Source: Prorocentrum cordatum
Lineage: Eukaryota; Sar; Dinophyceae; Prorocentrales; Prorocentraceae
DNA: 32,500 bases
Direction: 5' to 3'
Assembly: GCA_963575745.1 (NCBI GenBank)
Contig: CAUYUJ010016351.1
Location: 1 to 32,500 of the forward strand
Made by a program: the position numbers and the translations under genes. Numbering within the stretch: the stretch's first letter is position 1; each line of letters begins with the position of its first letter. The notes under the pieces are model-generated. The model saw only the letters and a list, made by a program, of their open reading frames with translations. It had not been told where the DNA came from and made no database searches. Positions 1-10,752 of the stretch are shown one piece after another.

Positions 1-52
1 ATGCGCGCTCGCATCACCATTACACTCAGAGTGAGAGCCAGCTGGAAACATC

Positions 53-775
53 TCAAGTCACCCGAGGCTTAGGCCAAGCAAGGTGCTGTGCCTTGAGCGT
101 CTCTTTCGCTCTCGCCTTCTCAGCAGGGGGTAGACGGCCCGGCACGTCCTGGCCTGGGGCAAGTCCGAGCATGATCGCTCGCTCGCCGACCTTCTGCGAC
201 ACAGCGTGCCTGCACCCATTGAGAGAGGCCCCCCCCTGCGACAGCTGACCGACGCAGACCCCGCAGCGGAAGACGTAGCCGACCTCCAAAGCTCGCATCC
301 AACGCAAGCGCGCAAGAACGACCTCGTCGCTCTCAACGGCGACCGACCCCTCGCCTCCTGCGCGCGGCGACTGGGCCGGCGGCGGCGGGGCGTCAGGGGC
401 AGGGCGGCCGCTGCTGGATAAAGCCCCACCAGCCGATGGCGCGGGCCCTCGGACGCCACCTTCATCCTCATCCACCGCGCCAGCGGCCTGCACGATGGCG
501 CCGTCTTCCTCGGTGCCAACATCGGCTGGCCAAGCAATGTCGTCGGGGCCCAGCTCCCGCGCGTGCAGCGCCTCCTCCGATTTGGCCGAAGTCATCGTCA
601 ACGTCGCCTCCATCTTCGACGGCGACGCGGTCGGCCTCGTAGTTTGGCCATGGCTCGTCAGCGGGGGGGGGCGGGCCTTCCGCTCCCAGCAATGGCGTCG
701 CGGTAGAAACGCGACGGCCTCCCCGACGAGCTCCCTGCCCACGGCCACCGCCGCCCCCTCGGGCTCGACCGCCCC
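53..775 (-). CDS. Candidate exon or single-exon gene, unknown protein
   Basis: An open frame of about 240 codons on the minus strand ends in TGA at 53-55. I recognise no family. The N-terminal half is acidic and low in complexity, with many Ala, Gly, Glu and Pro residues. The C-terminal third looks more protein-like: an amphipathic stretch (EVVLARLRWMRALEVGYVF), then RCGVC and a later CRH, four potential metal ligands with irregular spacing. The upper boundary is set at an AG followed by G (acceptor at 777-776), beyond which the frame runs into the strongly purine-rich strand of 849-1029, an intron-like composition also seen in the polymerase gene. A Met about 55 codons into the frame is an alternative start. 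A GT next to the last codons could be a donor, so the TGA may be intronic. GC-rich DNA gives long open frames by chance in several frames here, so confidence is modest. Confidence 0.33.
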   Translation of the reverse strand, partial: GAVEPEGAAVAVGRELVGEAVAFLPRRHCWERKARPPPLTSHGQTTRPTASPSKMEATLTMTSAKSEEALHARELGPDDIAWPADVGTEEDGAIVQAAGAVDEDEGGVRGPAPSAGGALSSSGRPAPDAPPPPAQSPRAGGEGSVAVESDEVVLARLRWMRALEVGYVFRCGVCVGQLSQGGASLNGCRHAVSQKVGERAIMLGLAPGQDVPGRLPPAEKARAKETLKAQHLAWPKPRVT

Positions 776-848
776 CTTGCAGGGTGAGGGACATTTACTA
801 CCAACCAACCTGTGTGGGGTTCTTGTTTCGGATAGAGCACTGTGGTCG

Positions 849-1029
849 AGTTGTCCTCTTCCCCCCTTTCCTCCCCCACTCTAATGCCCCCTACTTCCTG
901 CCTCCTTTCTCCTCTGTTTCTCCTCTTCTCCCATGTTTTCTCTTCCTCCCTCCTTTCTCATCTGTTTTCTCTTCGCCCCCCCCTTCTCTTTCCCTTATCT
1001 CTTTCTCCTATGTTTTCTCTTCGTCCCCC
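849..1029. repeat. Polypyrimidine tract with short internal repeats
   Basis: The plus strand is almost all C and T for about 180 bases. A short unit containing ATGTTTTCTCTTC recurs three times in slightly different forms. It lies directly upstream, in minus-strand sense, of the candidate exon at 53-775, so it may be intron or promoter sequence. No coding signal is seen. Confidence 0.7.
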
Positions 1030-1045
1030 CAGAGGCGCGCGAAGC

Positions 1046-1180
1046 GCGCAACTGTCGCCACTTTCGCAGGCCCCTGGGAGTTTCTGCGTGGAGGAATGGC
1101 ACGCGGACCCAGCTGGGACCTCGCGGCGCCTTGCGCGGATGCGAAGAGCGCAACTGTCGCCACGTTCGCGGGCCCCTGGG
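1046..1180. repeat. Direct duplication, offset 102 bp
   Basis: A stretch of about 33 bp containing GCGCAACTGTCGCCAC and then CAGGCCCCTGGG or CGGGCCCCTGGG occurs at 1046-1078 and again at 1148-1180. The sequence between and after (to about 1620) is very GC-rich and open in several frames on both strands, with no recognisable protein. Confidence 0.6.
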
Positions 1181-1624
1181 GGGCCCAGCGGAGTAGAGTG
1201 GCCCTGCGCGCAACCCCGCCGCGGCGGCCGCCCGACGCCGCGCACTCCGGGCCCGCGCGGCAGTCGCGCCCCGCCCCTGATGTCCGCCAAGGCGGGCGCC
1301 CCGCTCTGCAGTCGCCCCCCGCGGCATACATCTCGCCGTCAAGTTCATAGCCGAGGCGGCCACCTCGCTCTGCGCGACCCCTCCCGCGACGGGCGACCCA
1401 TTGGACGCGCGAGCCGAAGGGCGCGCACCCCGCGCCGCAAAGCTTCTCGAAGCTGGCGCACCACCCTGCGAGGCCCTTTCCAGACGCGCCACCCGCCGCG
1501 GGCACACCCCACCAGGATCGCACCCCGCGCCCCGACCCCCCCCCGCAGCTTGCGCGCGCAGACTGCAATGACCCACTGGTCACCTAATGTGCAGCCCCCC
1601 ACCCAATGTGGGCACCCCACTGTA

Positions 1625-2080
1625 CTATGACCCCTCGCACCTCGGGCATCCTCCCGGCTCGGATGGACCTGGGGTGATGCGCGGTCTGCCGACCCCCCCC
1701 GCACCTCGGCCATCCTCCCGGCCGACGATTCGGCGAATGTTGCGAGCGAAGGACCTGGGGTAATGCGCGGTCTGCCGACCCCCCCCCGCGCCTCGGCCAC
1801 CCCCCCGGCTCGGATGGACATGGGGTAATGCGCGGTCTGCCGACCCCCCCCCGCGCCTCGGCCACCCCCCCGGCTCGGATGGACCTGGGGTAATGCGCGG
1901 TCTGCCCGACCCCCCCGCACCTCGGCATCCTCCCGGATTCCGACCTGGGTGTAATGCTCGGGTCTGGCCGCACCCCCCCCGCCGCCCTCGACAACACCCC
2001 CCGGCTCGGAAACGAAAAAATACCGGGGCAGTGCGCGGTCTGCCGAGCACCCCAGAACCTCGGCCATGCTGCCAGCTCGG
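1625..2080. repeat. GC-rich minisatellite, ~64-bp unit, six to seven copies
   Basis: Units begin at CCTCGGCC, pass through GGCTCGGATGGACCTGGGG and TAATGCGCGGTCTGCCGAC, and end in a C homopolymer of variable length. The two central units (about 1793-1920) are nearly identical. The second unit carries an insertion of about 22 bp, and the last ones (after 1920) are diverged. The C runs change the phase between units, so the long minus-strand frame through this array is not a convincing gene. Confidence 0.85.
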
Positions 2081-2555
2081 ACTACGAGGGCGCGCCTCTC
2101 GCGCCCCCCCCCGCCCCCCGCCCCCCCCCTGCCCCCGCGCGTCGCCCGCCGCGGCCGCGGCGCATGCGGGCCCTCGTTCGAAAGCGCGCGCTGGCGGCCC
2201 CAAGAGAGACCAGCGCAAGAGCGCGCCTTCTCGGCGATGGATATTGACACTGGAGGGCGCGGCAGCCCCCCCCCCTCCCCCGCGCCCCCCAACGCGCCGC
2301 GCGCATTGCTATCCCGAGCAGGTCTGCCCCGAACGCAAGTGCGGGCGGGGAGCAGGGCGCCCATTAGGCCCGCTCGGGGCATTAGGTTGATCGCAGGGGT
2401 GCGGCTTCGCGCGGCCGAGCGCGCGCGCGCGCGCGCCCAACAGCGCCCTGCGCGAATGCGCGCCTTCGAGCTGCAATCCGCAGACATGGCTCGGCTGGCG
2501 CCGAGGCGCGGGCCCCCGCTGATTGCGGGCCCAAAGAACTAGCTCGCGCCCCGCG
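2081..2555. other. GC-rich spacer without a supported gene
   Basis: This stretch has G+C-rich sequence with C homopolymers and an alternating GC tract near 2420-2440. Frames are open on both strands but none resembles a known protein. The alternating GC tract followed by CGAATGCGCGCC resembles a degenerate start of the satellite that follows. Confidence 0.4.
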
Positions 2556-5500
2556 CGCGCAACGCGCCGCGCAGCTCCCACGCGGGCGACTCAAAACAGA
2601 ATGCCGAATGGCTATGTTCAGTTCGAAAACCAACGAACGACAACCTGTTGTTTCTCTCATATTCTGATGCCATAAGCGCCCAAAATGCTGCACTGCGACG
2701 CACGCGCGACTTCCCCCTTTCTGCCGGCTTGAGCTCGCCACGTTAGAACAAAGAATGCCGAATGGCCATCCTGAGTTCGAAAAAATGAACCGTGAAGTCC
2801 ATGTGTGTCACGCGTATTCGCACGGTCCCAACGTAGCTGGACGCAGCGCGATGCAACGCGCAGATCCCAGTGCCCTCGCGCGCGCAGCGCAAGAACCGAT
2901 GCAGCATGACCACCCTGCGCTCGATGATAAAATGGCGTTCGCCAAATGTTTGGCTCGCACTCCGACGGGGCCCCCGCGCGGAATGATGCGTCGCGACCGA
3001 ATGCGCGTTCTCAGCGCTCGCGCGCGCGCGTGCCAGCGCTTATGCAGAATCGCCATCTTAATCTCGCAAACCCAATGGTGACAACCAACCGCTTCACTCA
3101 TATGTTTGAAGCCTCTTCGCGGGAAAATCCAATGTGACACACTGTACTTTGCAGGGTTCCTCGTGCGCGCACAATCAAATGCGCATACTGAGTAGCCACC
3201 TTAACCTCGAAAACTCAATGGTGAAAACAAATTGTTCCACCCATAGTCTGGAAGCCTCAACGCAGAAACATACCATGTGTCACACTGCACGTTTCAGGGT
3301 TGCTCGTGAGCGCGCGCACGCGCACGCGCGCGCGCAATCAAATGCGCATGCAGAGTAGTCATCTTAGTCTCAAAAACTCAACGGTGAAAACCAATTGTGC
3401 CACTCATATTCTGGAGGCCTCAACGTAGAAAAATACGATGTGGCACGCTGTGCTTGTCAGGGTTGCTCGTGCGCGCGCGCTCGCGCGCGCAATCAAATGC
3501 GCGTACAGAGTAACCATCTTAAGCTCGAAAACTCAATGGTGAAAACCAATTGTTTCACCCATATTCTGGAGGCCCCAACGCAGAAAAAAAAATAAATAAA
3601 AAAAAATGTGGCACATTGTGCGTTTCAGGGTTCCTTGTGCGCGCGCGCCCAATCAAATGCGCATACAGAGTAGCCATCTTAATCACGAAAACGCAATGGT
3701 GAAAACAAATTGGTTCACTCAAACTCTGGAGGCCTCAACGCAGAAAAGTACAGTGTGGCACACTGTACTTTTCAGGGTTGCTCGTGCGCGCGCGCGCGCG
3801 CACGCGCGCGCGCTCGCGCGCACACTCAAATGCGCATACAGGGTAACCATCTTAAGCTCGAAAACCAATTGTGAAAACCAATTGTTTCATCCATATTCTA
3901 GAAGCCCCAGCGTAGACAAATGCAATGTGACACGCTGTGATTTTCATGGTCCCTCGTGCGCGCGCGTGCGCGCACGCGCGCGCGTACGCTCGCGCGCTCG
4001 CGCGCTCGCAATCAAATACGCACACTGAGTAGCCATCTCAATCTCGAATGCTCAATGGTGAGAACCATCCGTTTCACTCATATTCTGGGGGCCTCGACGC
4101 AGAAACATGCAATGTGGCACGCTGTACTTTCCAGGGTTGCTCCTGCGCGCGCACAATCAAATGCGCATGCAGAGTAGCCGCCTGAAGCTTGACAACTACA
4201 TGGTGAAAAGCCCACTGTTTCATATGGTGGAAGCCTCTTCGCAGAAAAATGCAATGTGGCACGCTGTACAATGCAGGGTTGCTCGCGCGCGCGCGCACGC
4301 GCGCGCAATCAAACGCGCATGTAGAATAACCATCTGAATCTCGAAAACTAACTGGTGAAAACCAATTGTCCCACCCATGTTCTGGAAGCCTCAACGCAGA
4401 AGAATACAATGTGGCAGACTGTGCGTTTCAGGGTTGCTCGCGCACGCGCACAATCAAATGCGCGTGTAGAGAGGCCATGTGAATCTCGAAAACTCAATGG
4501 TGAAAACAAAGTGTTGCACTCTTTTGCTGGAGGCCCCAACGCAGAACAATACTATGCGGCACACTGCACTGCTCAGGGATGATCGTGCGCGCGCGCGCGC
4601 AATCAAATGTGCATACAGAGCAGCCATCTTAACCTCGAAGACTCAATGGTGACAACCAACTGTTTCACTCATGTGCTGGAGGCCCCGTCGCAGAAAAATA
4701 CATTGTAGCACGCTGTGCGTGTCAGAGTTCCTCGTGCGCGTGCGCGCAATCAAATGCGCATGCCGAGTAGCCATCTGAATCTCGCAAACTCAATGGTGAA
4801 AACCAGCAGTTTCACTCATATGCTGGAGGCCCCAACGCAGAAACATACAATGTGACGCGAGGTATTATTCAGGGTTGCTCGTGCGCGCGCGCGCTCGCGC
4901 GCGCACAATCAAATGCGCATGCAGAGTAGCCATCTCAGCATTGAAAACTCAATGGTGGAAGCCAACCGATTCACGTACATTCTGGAGGCCTCAACGCGGA
5001 AAAAAAACATTGTGGCACGTTGTGCTTTCCAGGGTTGCTGGAGCGCGCGCGCACGCGCACGCGCGCGCAATCAAATGCGCATACAGAGTAGCCACCTTAA
5101 GCTCGAAAGCTCAATCGTGAAAACCAACTGTTCCACTCATATTATGGAGGCCTCAACGCAGAAAAATAAAATGTGGCGCATTGTGCTTTTTCAGGGTTGC
5201 TCGAGCGCGCGCGTACGCGCACGCGCGCGCGCGCAATCAAATGCGCACACAGAGTAGCCATCTCAATCTCAAAAACTCAATGGTGAAAACCAACTGTTCC
5301 ACTCATATTCTGGAGGCCCCGACGTGGAATTCAACAATGTGGCAGACTGAACTTTTCAGGGTTGCTCGTGCGCGCGCGCGCACGCGCGCGCATTCGCGCG
5401 CGCACGCGCACGCGCGCGCGTTCGCGCGCGCAATCAAATGCGCATACAGAGTAGCCATCTTCAGCTCGAAAACTCAATGGTGAAAACCAATTGTTGCACT

Positions 5501-6060
5501 CATACTCTGGAGGCCTCAACGCAGAAAAATACAATGTGGCGCAATGTGCTTGTCAGGGTTGCTCGAGCGCGCGCGTGCGCGCACGCGCGCGCTCGCGCGC
5601 GCACAATCAAATGCGCATACAGAGTAGCCATCTCAATCTCAAAAACTGAATTGGTGAAAACCAATGGAGGCCCCAACGTGGAATTCTACAATGTGGCACG
5701 CTGAACTTTTTAGGGTTGCATGTGCGCGCGCGTACGCGTTCGCGCGCGCACAATCAAATGCGCATACAGAGTAGCCATCTTAAGCTCGAAAACTCAATTG
5801 TGAAAACCAATTGTTTCACTCATATTCTGGAGGCCTCAACGCGGAAACATACGATGTGGCGCACTGAATGTTTCAGGCTTGCTCGTGCGCGCGCGAACGC
5901 GCACGCGCGCGCACAATCAAATGCGCATACAGAGTAGCCACCTCAATCTAAAAAACTCAGTGGTGAAAACCAATTGTTTCACTCGTATTTTGGAGGTCCC
6001 AACGTGGAATTATACATGATGGCATATTGCGCGTTCCTCGTTACCCGCGAGCGCGCGTGC
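2556..6060. repeat. Satellite array, ~160-bp monomer with alternating (CG)n block
   Basis: About 21 monomers stand head to tail. Each has a conserved part of about 110 bp (landmarks AATCAAATGCGCATACAGAG, AACTCAATGGTGAAAACCAA, CATATTCTGGAGGC, CAACGCAGAAAAATAC, TTTCAGGGTTGCTCGTG), followed by an alternating CG/GC block of 6 to about 60 bp. Unit length varies from about 145 to 195 bp, almost entirely through the CG block. The anchor around CAAATGCGCA is seen 18 times between 3170 and 5920. Monomers before about 3170 are much more diverged, while the right edge is abrupt near 6040. Short open frames within monomers end at a conserved TAG and repeat from unit to unit, so they are not genes. Confidence 0.95.
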
Positions 6061-7221
6061 GCGCGGGGGCGCGTACGCGCGGAGCCACGACATGCAAAGT
6101 CATGCGAAGCCACGAAAACACCTGCAACGCTGGTTGCTGGATGGGCTGGCGGGCGCGCGCGAAGCACAAGAACTGCGCCAACTTGCGCCGCGCCGCGGCA
6201 GCTTTCCGGCCCGCGCCACCACCTCCTGGCGCCCCAGCTTGGGCCGCGCATTGGCGACCGCCACCAGGGCGCCAAGCCCCGCGGCCGTCAAGGGGTCGGC
6301 CGCGGCGGCCCAAGGGTCTGGCCCTCCTTGGGCCAAGCTTGGGCCTAATGCCGCGGAACGGGACACTCTGTGCGACCGCATTCCAGAGAATGCACGGGGC
6401 CCGCAGACGCAACGGATAATAATCTCCGCTTCAATGGAAGCTTCGGGGGACAAACAGATAATTCATGGGGGCTCTTGGGAAACAGTGAGACACTGCGAGC
6501 CTATCTAGACCCTCGGGGCCCGCGTGGAACCAGCGGCGGGCCAGCGGAACGACTGGGCGAGACTGCCGAGCGAAGGTGGGGCCCAGAGAAAGCATTTGGA
6601 AACGCAACGAACCATCTGGTGTCCTATGGGCACCAAAACGGGCTCTAGAGGCAGGCGAGGGATTCTATGAGAAGCCCGAGGGCACCATCAGGCACCGATT
6701 ACATACCACGGGGGCTTACTACATCATATAGGTAATGGGCCCAATGTCGAAACTAAACATGCGGTGCATGAGCGGTTCAACGCGTTCGAACATGATGATC
6801 CTGGACGCGCAGGGCCCACTGAGACTACTGAAGCCGTTTCCCCACCGTCCCAAGATGTGGTGCACTGCGCGACTGCTGGGGGCACTGGGCCTGTGCTCTG
6901 TAGGAGCGTTTTGCATTCTCAATCACCAGTCGAACCTGCGCAAACGAATCCAGATTACGATCGATGTTTTTGTCTTATAAATTTGGTTCAAAAGCGCTTT
7001 CAAAAAAACGCTGCAACTGTCGGATTACTAATGTGATGTTTTTTTTCCGCTTCGAAAATGGCTATAAAAAAGCGCTGTACTGTCAGATTATGCACGCGCT
7101 GCTCTGGCCAGGCTCCTCAATGATACCCCGCAACAAGTTCCGCGACCGCCCCCGACCCCCAGGTGCTCACAATCTGTCAAACGTTTGCTGCATCCTCGGG
7201 GGGGCATTGTCTGTCCCGTCG
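6061..7221. other. Spacer, no supported gene
   Basis: Left part (to about 6510) is GC-rich with open frames on both strands; neither has a recognisable domain. The right part is of mixed composition with AT-richer DNA around 6960-7080. I see no repeat array, RNA gene or convincing exon here. Confidence 0.4.
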
Positions 7222-7352
7222 CAGCCCTATCCGTGTCGAACCCGTGTCGAATCCATGTCGGCCTCGACGGAACCGAGTCGAATCGGTGTCGAATCCGCGT
7301 CGAATCCTCCCATGCCAAATCTGCATCGAGCCCGCATCGAGCCCGCATCGAG
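7222..7352. repeat. Minisatellite, ~12-bp unit
   Basis: Short units of the form TGTCGAATCC / CATCGAGCCCG are repeated about ten times with drift. The last three copies (CGCATCGAGCC) are nearly identical. Confidence 0.75.
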
Positions 7353-7406
7353 CCCCAGAAGGCACATTTTCCGTCGGCGGCGGGGCAGACTCGGCTGCAC
7401 CGGCGA

Positions 7407-7900
7407 GGAAAGCTCAACGGGGGGCACCGAGAAGTGCGCTGGCCAGCGTGCCCGGGCGGAAAAGGGATACCGAGGAACGAGAACCATGCACGTGCACCGA
7501 TTCCGGCCAGGCCCACCCTGAGCCCGGGATCGGCGCATACGCCCCCTTACCTCGGCCAGGGAGGGTAGATGCACCGATCCCGGATCGAGGATGGACGCTG
7601 TCAGGGTCGGCGCATGTGCATAGATCTCTTCGCCCGAGGATAGGGGAACGAAGAATGACATAAACATAAAAACTCGGAGGTCCGCGCGGATTTCTCGCAT
7701 CCGCGCTGGACCCCCCTGGCGGCGCCTCCGGCGCCGCCCCTGGCGCGCTCCGCGCGCCAGGGGGGGGTTCAGCGCGCTCCCCCGCTCGCGCGGACCTGTT
7801 TTTTTATGTCATATGACACTTTTTGTTCCCTCAATGAAAGCTAGACGGGGGCACCGAGAAGTGCCTTTTTGGCCAAGCGTGCCCGGGCGGGAAATTAATA
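7407..7900. repeat. Direct repeats flanking a fold-back element
   Basis: A segment of about 60 bp at 7407-7470 (GAAAGCT, GGGGGCACCGAGAAGTGC, GCGTGCCCGGGCGG) recurs in the same orientation at 7836-7900 with a few differences. The fold-back element at 7644-7830 sits just inside the second copy. The copies are too long and too diverged for a fresh target-site duplication. Confidence 0.7.
7644..7830. mobile_element. Fold-back (MITE-like) element, family FB1, copy a
   Basis: The two halves are inverted copies along almost the whole length. The left arm reads GGGAAC, ATGACATAAACATAAAAAC, AGGTCCGCGCGGATT, GCGCTGGACCCCCC, and the right arm repeats these in reverse complement. The centre is a GC-rich hairpin around GGCGCCTCCGGCGCC. 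The related copies at 19092-19325 and 22203-22352 share the AGGTCCGCGCGGATTTCT core. There is no coding capacity, so it would be non-autonomous if mobile. Confidence 0.75.
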
Positions 7901-7984
7901 GAACGGAGCGGGGCCGCGGGGGGGGGGGCGCCCCGCCTTCCCGGCCGGCGGGGTCCACGGTCCCGAAAAAAACCAGCACAACGC

Positions 7985-8325
7985 CTGGGCGGTGCGAAGA
8001 GGGCCTATGGGCAGGGAGGGAGGAGGGGAGGAGGGAGGAGGGGAGGAGGAGGAGGAGAGAGGATGAGGAGGGAGAGGAGGAGGAGGGGGAGGCGGAGGAG
8101 GGAGGGAGGAGTGAGGAGGGAGGATGGAGGAGGGAGGAGGGAGGAGGGGAGGAGGGAGGAGGAGGAGGGAGGAGGAGGAGGGGGAGGAAGGTGGAGGAGG
8201 GAGAGGAGGGAGGAGAGGAGGAGGAGGAGGAGGGGAGGAGGGAGGGGAGGAAGAGAGAGGAGGAGAGAGGAGGAGGAGGAGAGAGGAGGAGGGAGGAGGA
8301 GGAGGGAGGAGGCCGCGCAGGGGCA
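7985..8325. repeat. (GGA)n purine tract
   Basis: About 340 bp of near-pure purine sequence on the plus strand, with GGA, GAGGA and GGGA units. There are no stops in several frames because of composition only. Such a tract can form triplex (H-) DNA. The flanks (to 8450) are plain GC-rich sequence. Confidence 0.9.
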
Positions 8326-8450
8326 GACAGGTCGGCACCCGAGCTGCTGGAGGCGGCGGGCCCCGCCGGCGGGGGCCGCGGCAGCCGCCGGGCGCCGCAG
8401 CGTCGGGGCAGCCGTGGGGCGCGGGCGGGGCGCAGGCGCGGGCGCCGCAG

Positions 8451-8828
8451 AGATATTCGGGGATGGACAGACCCCCCTCAGTTACAAACACGGCGCCTTA
8501 AAAAACCGGACCCGCGGGACGATTCATAACGGATGTGGAGTAGGCCTTCCTCGAAGCCGCAGAAGTCAGCTCCGAGGGCCAGAGGCCTTCTGGGAGGCGC
8601 CGCCGCCGTCTGAGGAGGCCTGCTCGGTCTCCCTTCCCCCCCTTATTTCGGGGATGGACAGACCCCCCTTTAGTAAAACGTGGTTTATTGAAAACGATCT
8701 GAGGCCCAAACCTGGCGGGCGCAAGCCTGGAAAATAACGGCCACGGCGCCCTCTCGAGAACCGAAAACGGACGATTCAGTAATCGACGTGTCACTGTTGG
8801 GGGTTCTGTCCACCCCCGAGATATAGCC
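8451..8828. mobile_element. Repeat with inverted ends, family FB5
   Basis: The end motif TCGGGGATGGACAGACCCCC occurs in forward orientation at 8458 and 8648, and in reverse complement at about 8798-8820 (GTTCTGTCCACCCCCGAG). The outermost arms also share GATAT just outside. The interior from 8663 is matched again at 21930-22065. This looks like a terminal-inverted-repeat element with a second, nested end. No transposase is present. Confidence 0.6.
8551..8641. repeat. Dispersed repeat DR3, copy 1
   Basis: A segment with the landmarks CGAAGCCGCAGAA, CCAGAGGCCTTCTG and GAGGCCT, with CTTCC near its end. It is one of three copies; the others are at 9771-9905 and 24044-24170, where a CGCCGCCGA motif follows. 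It is nested inside the FB5 element. Confidence 0.55.
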
Positions 8829-8850
8829 CGAGGGGGCACCAGAGTCCCAA

Positions 8851-9030
8851 GGATCCAACGCATTCAAAAAATCAAGACGGATTTTTTTCGCAGACTTCGG
8901 CCCCCAGGGGCCCTCGCCGGGGCTCGGGACCGTAAAAAAACGGCTCGGGATGAAAAACCGGTCCAGGGGAATGGGTCGAGACTTCCGGGGACCGCGCACT
9001 GAAAAAATCACGACATCGGATCCCTGGGGA
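8851..9030. repeat. Dispersed repeat DR1, copy 1
   Basis: Landmarks are GGATCCAACGCATT, CCCTCGCCGGGGCTCGGGAC, GGTCCAGGGGAATGGGTCGA and GACTTCCGGGGACC. The same order is found at 15594-15775, inside an intron of the polymerase gene. Reading frames through it resemble each other in both copies only because the DNA does. Confidence 0.75.
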
Positions 9031-9770
9031 AGCCACCAAAGTTTGGGACGGGCGAGGTGCCCCGGAGGTGCCACGCAGGGGGGGGGACTCTCGGCTGGCG
9101 TTCCTTCCTCCGGGATGCTCCTGGCAGCGGATTCCCGGACAGGCGCATGCGCTGCCAGAAATTCGCTTACTCCAGAATGCGCTGCCAGAAATGCGCTGGT
9201 TCCTCCCTGTAGCTGGAGGGGGAGGGGGATTCCCTAAGAGGGGATATGTCGATCCATATCCCAGGCTTTGAAATGCTTTCGGATAATGAAGGGGCCCTGG
9301 GACACACAAATAAATACACACAAATAACAGGATTCCCCCATATTTTCCCATATCTTCTGGGTTTTTGCCTTCCCCCCCTTCCCATATTTTCCCATATTTT
9401 GCTGGGAATCGACGGTTCATAGTGGTTGGAGCCCGGGCCCGGGCTGCAAGACGAGGGGGCCGGCCACATTCCACGGGGGGGGCGTCCGAATAGCCCCCTC
9501 GGGGTGTATCCGAGGGTTGCCCTCCTCGTCGAGCGGCTTTACTTTTCGTCGAAATTCTCGAGCGGCTGATTTTTTCCCTCCTCGTCGAGCGGCTTCATTT
9601 TTGTTGGTTTCCATCGGGGTGTATCCGAGCGGCCTTGTTTTTCGTCGAAATTTTGGGGGGTGCGGGGAGCAAAATCGCATGCGACTCTCGGCGGCGAGCC
9701 CGGGAGGGAAACGGGAAAGGGCGGGCCTCCTCAAAAGGCTCGGAAGTCCTACGGTCTTCCGAGAGATTTC
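9031..9770. repeat. Spacer with small local repeats
   Basis: At 9334-9405 the words CCCATATTTTCCCATAT occur twice in a T-rich setting. At 9495-9660 three short words recur: GGGGTGTATCCGAG, CCCTCCTCGTCGAGCGGCTT and TTTTCGTCGAAATT, each about twice, as in a rearranged duplication. At 9155-9195 GCGCTGCCAGAAAT is also duplicated. I see no gene. Confidence 0.55.
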
Positions 9771-9905
9771 CTGAGCCATCCCCGAGGACACAGAACACTT
9801 CTCAGAGGCCAGGGGGCTTCTGAGAAGCCCCGCCCCTTTCTGAGAAGGCCTCTTCCTTCTCACTACCCCTGCTCTCTCGCCGCCGAGTGGTAGGAGGGGG
9901 AGAAG
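9771..9905. repeat. Dispersed repeat DR3, copy 2
   Basis: Matches 24044-24170 through CCCCGAGGACACAGAACAC, CTTCTGAGA, CTTCCTTCTCAC and TCGCCGCCGAGTGG, and 8551-8641 more weakly. The element is short, has no inverted ends that I can see, and is non-coding. Confidence 0.65.
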
Positions 9906-9989
9906 AAACCGGATTCGGATTCGAAAGGATTGCACAGCAGTGTGGAACAACAACTCAACTTGCGCGGGAGGCCGCGATGAACTCTGTCG

Positions 9990-10218
9990 CCACACTCTCG
10001 CCTGGTGCTCGTGATTCTGGGCGTGGAAGAGGGAAGAGGAAAGGGAGAGGGAGCGAGGGAGAGCAGGCAGGGGGAAGAGAAGCGGGAGAGCAGGTGTGGG
10101 GGAGTAGGGAGAAGTAGGATAGGAGAAGGGGGAGCAGGCGGAAGAGGAGGAGACGGAGGGGTAGGAAGAGGAAAAAGGAGGCAGGAGGATCAAGGATGAT
10201 GATGATCATGCTGCTGCG

Positions 10219-10258
<40 letters not shown>

Positions 10259-10390
10259 ATGATGGTGATGGTAATGGTGATGGTGATGGCAATGGTGATG
10301 GATGGTACGGGCGATGGTAATGGTGATGGTGATGGTGACGGTTTTGGGTGCTGATGGTGTTGATGGTGTTGAGGATGATGATGATGATGC

Positions 10391-10422
<32 letters not shown>

Positions 10423-10752
10423 GTGATGGTGGTGGTGATGATGATGGTGATGATGGTGATGATGATGATGATGATGATGCTTGGTGATGATGATGATGCT
10501 TGGTGATGATGGTGGTGATGATGATGACAATGATAAGTATGACGATGGTGAAGACGATGCGGATGATGGTGATGATGATGATGATTATGATGGTGGTGAT
10601 GATGATAATGATGATGATGCTGATGGTAGTGGTGATGATGCTGGTGATGGTGGTGATTATGATAATGATGGTGATGATGAATATGATGATGCTGATGATG
10701 ATGCTGATGATGCTGATGATGACGATGAGGAGGAGGAGGATGAAGAGGAGGA
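9990..10752. repeat. Purine tract followed by (GAT)n/(GAC)n array
   Basis: Positions 10015-10190 are GGA-rich purine sequence. From 10195 to 10752 the plus strand is (GAT)n and (GGT)n with interspersed GCT and GAC triplets, ending in (GAG)n. It is open in all frames because the triplets carry no stops. Predicted proteins are homopolymers of His, Asp or Met and are not genes. Confidence 0.95.

Noticed and set aside
2066-2542. 158-codon plus-strand frame and the longer opposite minus-strand frame
   Set aside because: GC-rich composition removes stops on both strands; Arg/Pro/Ala-rich low-complexity products only.
6092-6508. 138-codon plus-strand frame (LQRWLLDGLAGAREAQ)
   Set aside because: An overlapping minus-strand frame looks equally protein-like. 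There is no domain and no splice or start evidence on either strand.
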